DNA from: Kiritimatiellia bacterium
GTDB lineage: Bacteria > Verrucomicrobiota > Kiritimatiellia > RFP12 > UBA1067
Length of the DNA: 6,298 nucleotides
Direction of reading: 5' to 3'
NCBI GenBank assembly: GCA_017459225.1
Contig: JAFUDL010000118.1
Location: forward strand, 1 to 6,298
Shown here: piece after piece, positions 5,334-6,298 of the stretch
Layout: every line of letters begins with the position of its first letter
Position numbering within the stretch: the stretch's first letter is position 1
Notes under the pieces: model-generated
The model's database searches: none
The model's input: the letters and a program-made list of their open reading frames with translations, nothing else
Told to the model about the DNA's origin: nothing
Translations under genes and position numbers: made by a program

Positions 5334-6298
5334 ATGAGAAAACCATGTTTGTTGGCATGCGCTGCTCTTTTGGCCGCGGTTGCGTCAGGAGGAGAGTGCG
5401 CGCGCTTCGGCTTTGACGAGGCGCAGAGCTCGTGCACGCTTGATGCCGTGCGCGGGATTGGCGCTGTGTTCACCGGTGGCGCGCGCTGGGCGCAGGGTTC
5501 GTTCGGCACGGCGCTTGCCGTCGGCACGGAGCGCGCGGCGGCCCAAGTTGATGCCGTTCCCGGCATTGACGGCGGCGACGAGGTAACGCTCTTCCTTCGC
5601 TTCTTCAGGGAATCGCGAGGATGCGGCAAGTACCCGTGCCTGCTCACCTCCGACGCATGGAGCGGCGTGGGCGGCACGCTGTTCTTCTCCACGGGCCATG
5701 ACTTGACCGTGCGGCTGCGCGAGGGAGGACGCGAGACAGGCTGGTGCGCCTTCGCCAACATGCCTACCAGACGATGGGCGTCCGTCGCGCTTACCTTCAA
5801 GCGCCCGAACGTGACCGTCTACGCGGATGGCCGTCCGGTCAAGAAGGCCGTATGGGACCATCCTTTCCTTCTCGGCCGCACGCACATCGGCGCATGGGGC
5901 GCGGACTCCTTCGGCGGACTGATCGACGACTTCCGCGTGTGGAACGAGGCGCTGCCGCCAGAACGCATCGCCGCGATCGCAACCGAGGCGCCGTGGAACA
6001 ACGCCGGTGCGGCGGAAAAGTACCTCTCCACTGCGGGCTCGCCCGTGCTGACGCTTGATGGCGCAGATTCGTCGCTCACACTGGACTCGACGGGAGCCAT
6101 CTCCTCCCTGCGCGAAAGGGCGACAGGACGCGAACTTGCCGCGGAGCCGACGCCGTTTGCGCGCGTGTTGCTTGAAAGCGGACGCGAGCTGCGTCCCTTC
6201 CGCCTTGAACGGCGCGGGACGGATCGCTTCATCTGCCTCTTCCCGTTCCGCACAGGCACGGCGGAGTTTTCCGTGAAGCCGTTCCCCGGCGGCTGGAC
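5334..6298 (+). CDS. Secreted LamG-domain (concanavalin A-like) protein, C-terminus beyond the window
   Basis: The frame is open from ATG 5334 to the right edge (321 codons seen, no stop). Residues 1-20 (MRKPCLLACAALLAAVASGG) form a Sec signal peptide, so the product is exported. Residues about 24-216 look like a LamG/laminin-G-3 jellyroll. They start RFGFDEA, continue with WAQGSFGTALAVG and RWASVALTFKRPNVTVYADG, and end with the characteristic GGLIDDFRVWNEALPPERIAAI. Such domains usually bind or flank carbohydrate substrates. From about 235 a second beta-rich region begins, including LTLDSTGAISSLRERATGREL, a pattern I associate with N-terminal beta-sandwich domains of large polysaccharide-degrading enzymes; the family cannot be named from this part. 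In-frame ATGs at 5316 and 5295 are possible longer starts, but 5334 gives the cleanest signal peptide. It diverges from the ABC operon. Confidence 0.85.
   Translation, partial: MRKPCLLACAALLAAVASGGECARFGFDEAQSSCTLDAVRGIGAVFTGGARWAQGSFGTALAVGTERAAAQVDAVPGIDGGDEVTLFLRFFRESRGCGKYPCLLTSDAWSGVGGTLFFSTGHDLTVRLREGGRETGWCAFANMPTRRWASVALTFKRPNVTVYADGRPVKKAVWDHPFLLGRTHIGAWGADSFGGLIDDFRVWNEALPPERIAAIATEAPWNNAGAAEKYLSTAGSPVLTLDGADSSLTLDSTGAISSLRERATGRELAAEPTPFARVLLESGRELRPFRLERRGTDRFICLFPFRTGTAEFSVKPFPGGW

Noticed and set aside
5216..5800. 194-residue minus-strand open frame opposite the LamG gene
   Set aside because: The plus strand has a signal peptide and a recognisable LamG domain here; the minus frame is Ser/Pro/Arg-rich with no motif.

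Overview
The window looks like bacterial chromosome from a GC-rich, Gram-negative member of the PVC group, possibly a Kiritimatiellota/Lentisphaerota-type lineage. This rests on inference: the signal-peptide plus LamG-domain protein, the large MacB/YbbP-like permease and the repeat-rich spacers suit that group. No marker gene is present, so the taxonomy is weak.

Layout. Positions 1-690 hold no convincing intact gene. A minus-strand stretch at the left edge (1-240) has protein-like composition but is broken by a stop. Right upstream of it is one copy of a ~50-bp repeat (241-290) carrying a minus-strand sigma70-like promoter. Next comes a nested hairpin element (336-454) and a doubtful 46-codon ORF (483-623). 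At 695-1170 (minus) lies the wreck of a VapBC-type toxin-antitoxin module: a nearly complete antitoxin joined by a deletion to the C-terminal half of a PIN-domain toxin. A second copy of the promoter repeat (1272-1320) sits about 100 bp upstream of the antitoxin. Positions 1321-1990 are a non-coding spacer with three successive foldback sequences.

Positions 1992-5151 (minus) form a two-gene ABC operon: a LolD/MacB-class ATPase followed 13 nt later by a 795-residue permease with two FtsX cores. The two proteins should assemble in the inner membrane as a mechanotransmission-type (type VII) ABC system; the substrate is unknown and no membrane-fusion partner is in the window. Diverging from this operon, a plus-strand gene (5334 to the right edge, incomplete) encodes a secreted LamG (concanavalin A-like) protein with the start of a second beta-rich domain, probably involved in carbohydrate binding or degradation. 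Its promoter has a perfect TATAAT only 6 nt before the chosen ATG, with a direct repeat just upstream.

I saw no tRNA, rRNA, CRISPR array, transposase or integrase. The most interesting items are the repeated promoter cassette, the deletion-fused toxin-antitoxin remnant, a 23-bp palindrome inside the antitoxin gene, and the series of foldback sequences. None of these amounts to a demonstrated new system.
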